Source: Desulfobacterales bacterium (GTDB lineage: Bacteria > Desulfobacterota > Desulfobacteria > Desulfobacterales > UBA2174_A). Taken from it: a stretch of DNA of 5,193 nucleotides. A model generated the notes under the pieces. It did not search any database. It saw only the letters and a program-made list of their open reading frames with translations, and was not told the origin of the DNA. The position numbers and the translations under genes were made by a program. This document shows, in pieces, positions 4,454 through 5,193 of this stretch (the stretch's first letter is position 1; each line of letters starts with the position of its first letter). The stretch spans positions 1 to 5,193 of the forward strand of contig JALOPD010000437.1 of NCBI GenBank assembly GCA_025454075.1. Direction: 5' to 3'.

Positions 4454-5193
4454 TCAAGCCCCCTTGCCGAACGCGCAGTTCGGGAAGACGCACTCGGCGC
4501 AGTCCTGGCAAAGCCCGCCGTGGCCGAAGAAGGCGAGTTCCTTCTTGCCGATCCGCTCGCCGGCCAAGATCCTCGGCAGCACCAAGTCCAGGACCGTGGT
4601 GCGATGATACAACCCGCAGGCGGGCACCCCCAGGAGAGGCACGTCGCCGAGCCAGGCCGCCAGGAACATCGCTCCCGGCAGCGCGGAGGCGCCGTAATGC
4701 ATCTCGCCGGCGCCCGCCTGCCGGATGGCTTGGCGCGTGACGTCGTCCGGATCGACGCTCATCCCGCCGCTCAGCAGGATCAGGTCGCAGCCGTTTTCGA
4801 GATGCGCCACGATGGCCTGGCGGATGAGGTCGGCGTCGTCCGGGGCGAAGCTCACCCCGGCCACCTTGGAGCCCAGCGCCGTCACCTTCTCGGTCAGGAT
4901 CGGCGCGAAACGGTCCTGGATCAGGCCGCTGAAAACCTCGCTGCCGGTCACCACGATGCCGGCTCGGGCGCGGCGCAGCGGCCGCACCGAAAGCACGCCG
5001 CCGTTCTGCCGGGCGATGGCCGCTGCGCGCTCGATCGGCGCGCGCTTCATCACCAGCGGGATGGCGCGGGTGGCGCCCACCAGCTTGCCCTTCGTGACCA
5101 GGGTGTGGGTGTGCAGGGTCGCGCACATCACCTCATCGACCATATTGAAGGCCGCCAGCGCCGCCGTGCTAACCTGCAAGAGGCCGTCGATGG
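4454..5193 (-). CDS. Molybdopterin-binding (MoCF/MogA-fold) protein with C-terminal four-Cys motif (5' partial)
   Basis: The frame is open to the right edge, so the N-terminus is missing. A TTG at 5179 is not the start, because the upstream codons already read IDGLL, which fits the family's DGLLxV segment. Visible parts, numbered from 5179, are a linker domain with ATLHTHTLVTKGKLVGATRAIPLV (19-43), then the MoCF fold: GIVVTGSEVFSG (74-85), LILLSGGMSVDPDDVT (133-148) and GVPACGLYH (184-192, in the place of the LPGNP loop). Last comes a Cys4 tail, CQDCAECVFPNCAFG (Cys224, 227, 230, 235; bases 4475-4510). The fold binds molybdopterin or its adenylylated form. The tail could hold zinc or an Fe-S cluster. 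Such proteins occur in anaerobes beside molybdenum or tungsten enzyme genes and are not the core MogA or MoeA. It is followed after 191 bases by the double HdrC-like gene. It ends in TGA at 4456-4454. Function beyond molybdopterin handling is unproven. Confidence 0.82.
   Translation of the reverse strand, partial: IDGLLQVSTAALAAFNMVDEVMCATLHTHTLVTKGKLVGATRAIPLVMKRAPIERAAAIARQNGGVLSVRPLRRARAGIVVTGSEVFSGLIQDRFAPILTEKVTALGSKVAGVSFAPDDADLIRQAIVAHLENGCDLILLSGGMSVDPDDVTRQAIRQAGAGEMHYGASALPGAMFLAAWLGDVPLLGVPACGLYHRTTVLDLVLPRILAGERIGKKELAFFGHGGLCQDCAECVFPNCAFGKGA

Noticed and set aside
4449..5126. Second minus-strand frame over the molybdopterin-binding gene
   Set aside because: It is low-complexity Arg, Pro and Gly-rich sequence without motifs; the neighbouring frame has MoCF motifs and the Cys4 tail.
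5177..5179. TTG as start of the molybdopterin-binding gene
   Set aside because: In-frame codons upstream to the window edge read IDGLL, which fits the family's conserved segment, so the gene continues beyond the edge.

Overview
This is a GC-rich window carrying anaerobe-type metal and redox genes. HdrB/HdrC-type iron-sulfur proteins, two molybdopterin-handling proteins and a probable selenocysteine codon together suggest a strictly anaerobic Desulfobacterota-like bacterium, such as a sulfate reducer or a relative. The lineage is inferred from gene content; no phylogenetic marker is present.

Layout. The plus-strand run (1-1627) holds the C-terminal end of a histone-deacetylase/AcuC-family hydrolase, a MoeA-like molybdopterin gene broken by an internal deletion and frameshift, and a 79-residue BFD/CopZ-like [2Fe-2S] protein that overlaps moeA by ATGA. 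The small protein is read here as a selenoprotein: an in-frame TGA (1553-1555) stands where its family has the first Cys of a conserved Cys-Cys pair, and coding sequence continues past it. Positions 1628-1808 hold a convergent junction dominated by a 125-bp MITE/REP-like palindrome. The minus-strand run, in transcription order, is a molybdopterin-binding protein with a four-Cys tail (4454 to beyond the right edge), a gap with a REP-like structure (4315-4397), a double HdrC-like protein with four [4Fe-4S] motifs (3345-4262), a gap with a candidate promoter, HdrC (2645-3199) and HdrB (1796-2642). HdrB has a frameshift that removes a few residues just before an iron-sulfur Cys.

How the genes may work together. 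HdrC and HdrB would form an electron-transfer and thiol/disulfide unit. The tandem HdrC protein could serve as an extra electron wire into it. No HdrA, flavoprotein or membrane subunit is visible. MoeA-like and MoCF-type proteins lie on both sides, so the region may relate to maturation of, or electron flow to, a molybdenum or tungsten enzyme outside the window; that link is inference from proximity.

Most worth following up: the candidate selenocysteine BFD/CopZ-like protein, the large palindrome that supplies the hdrB stop codon, the three HdrC modules in a row, and the two apparent deletions, which could be real decay or consensus errors.
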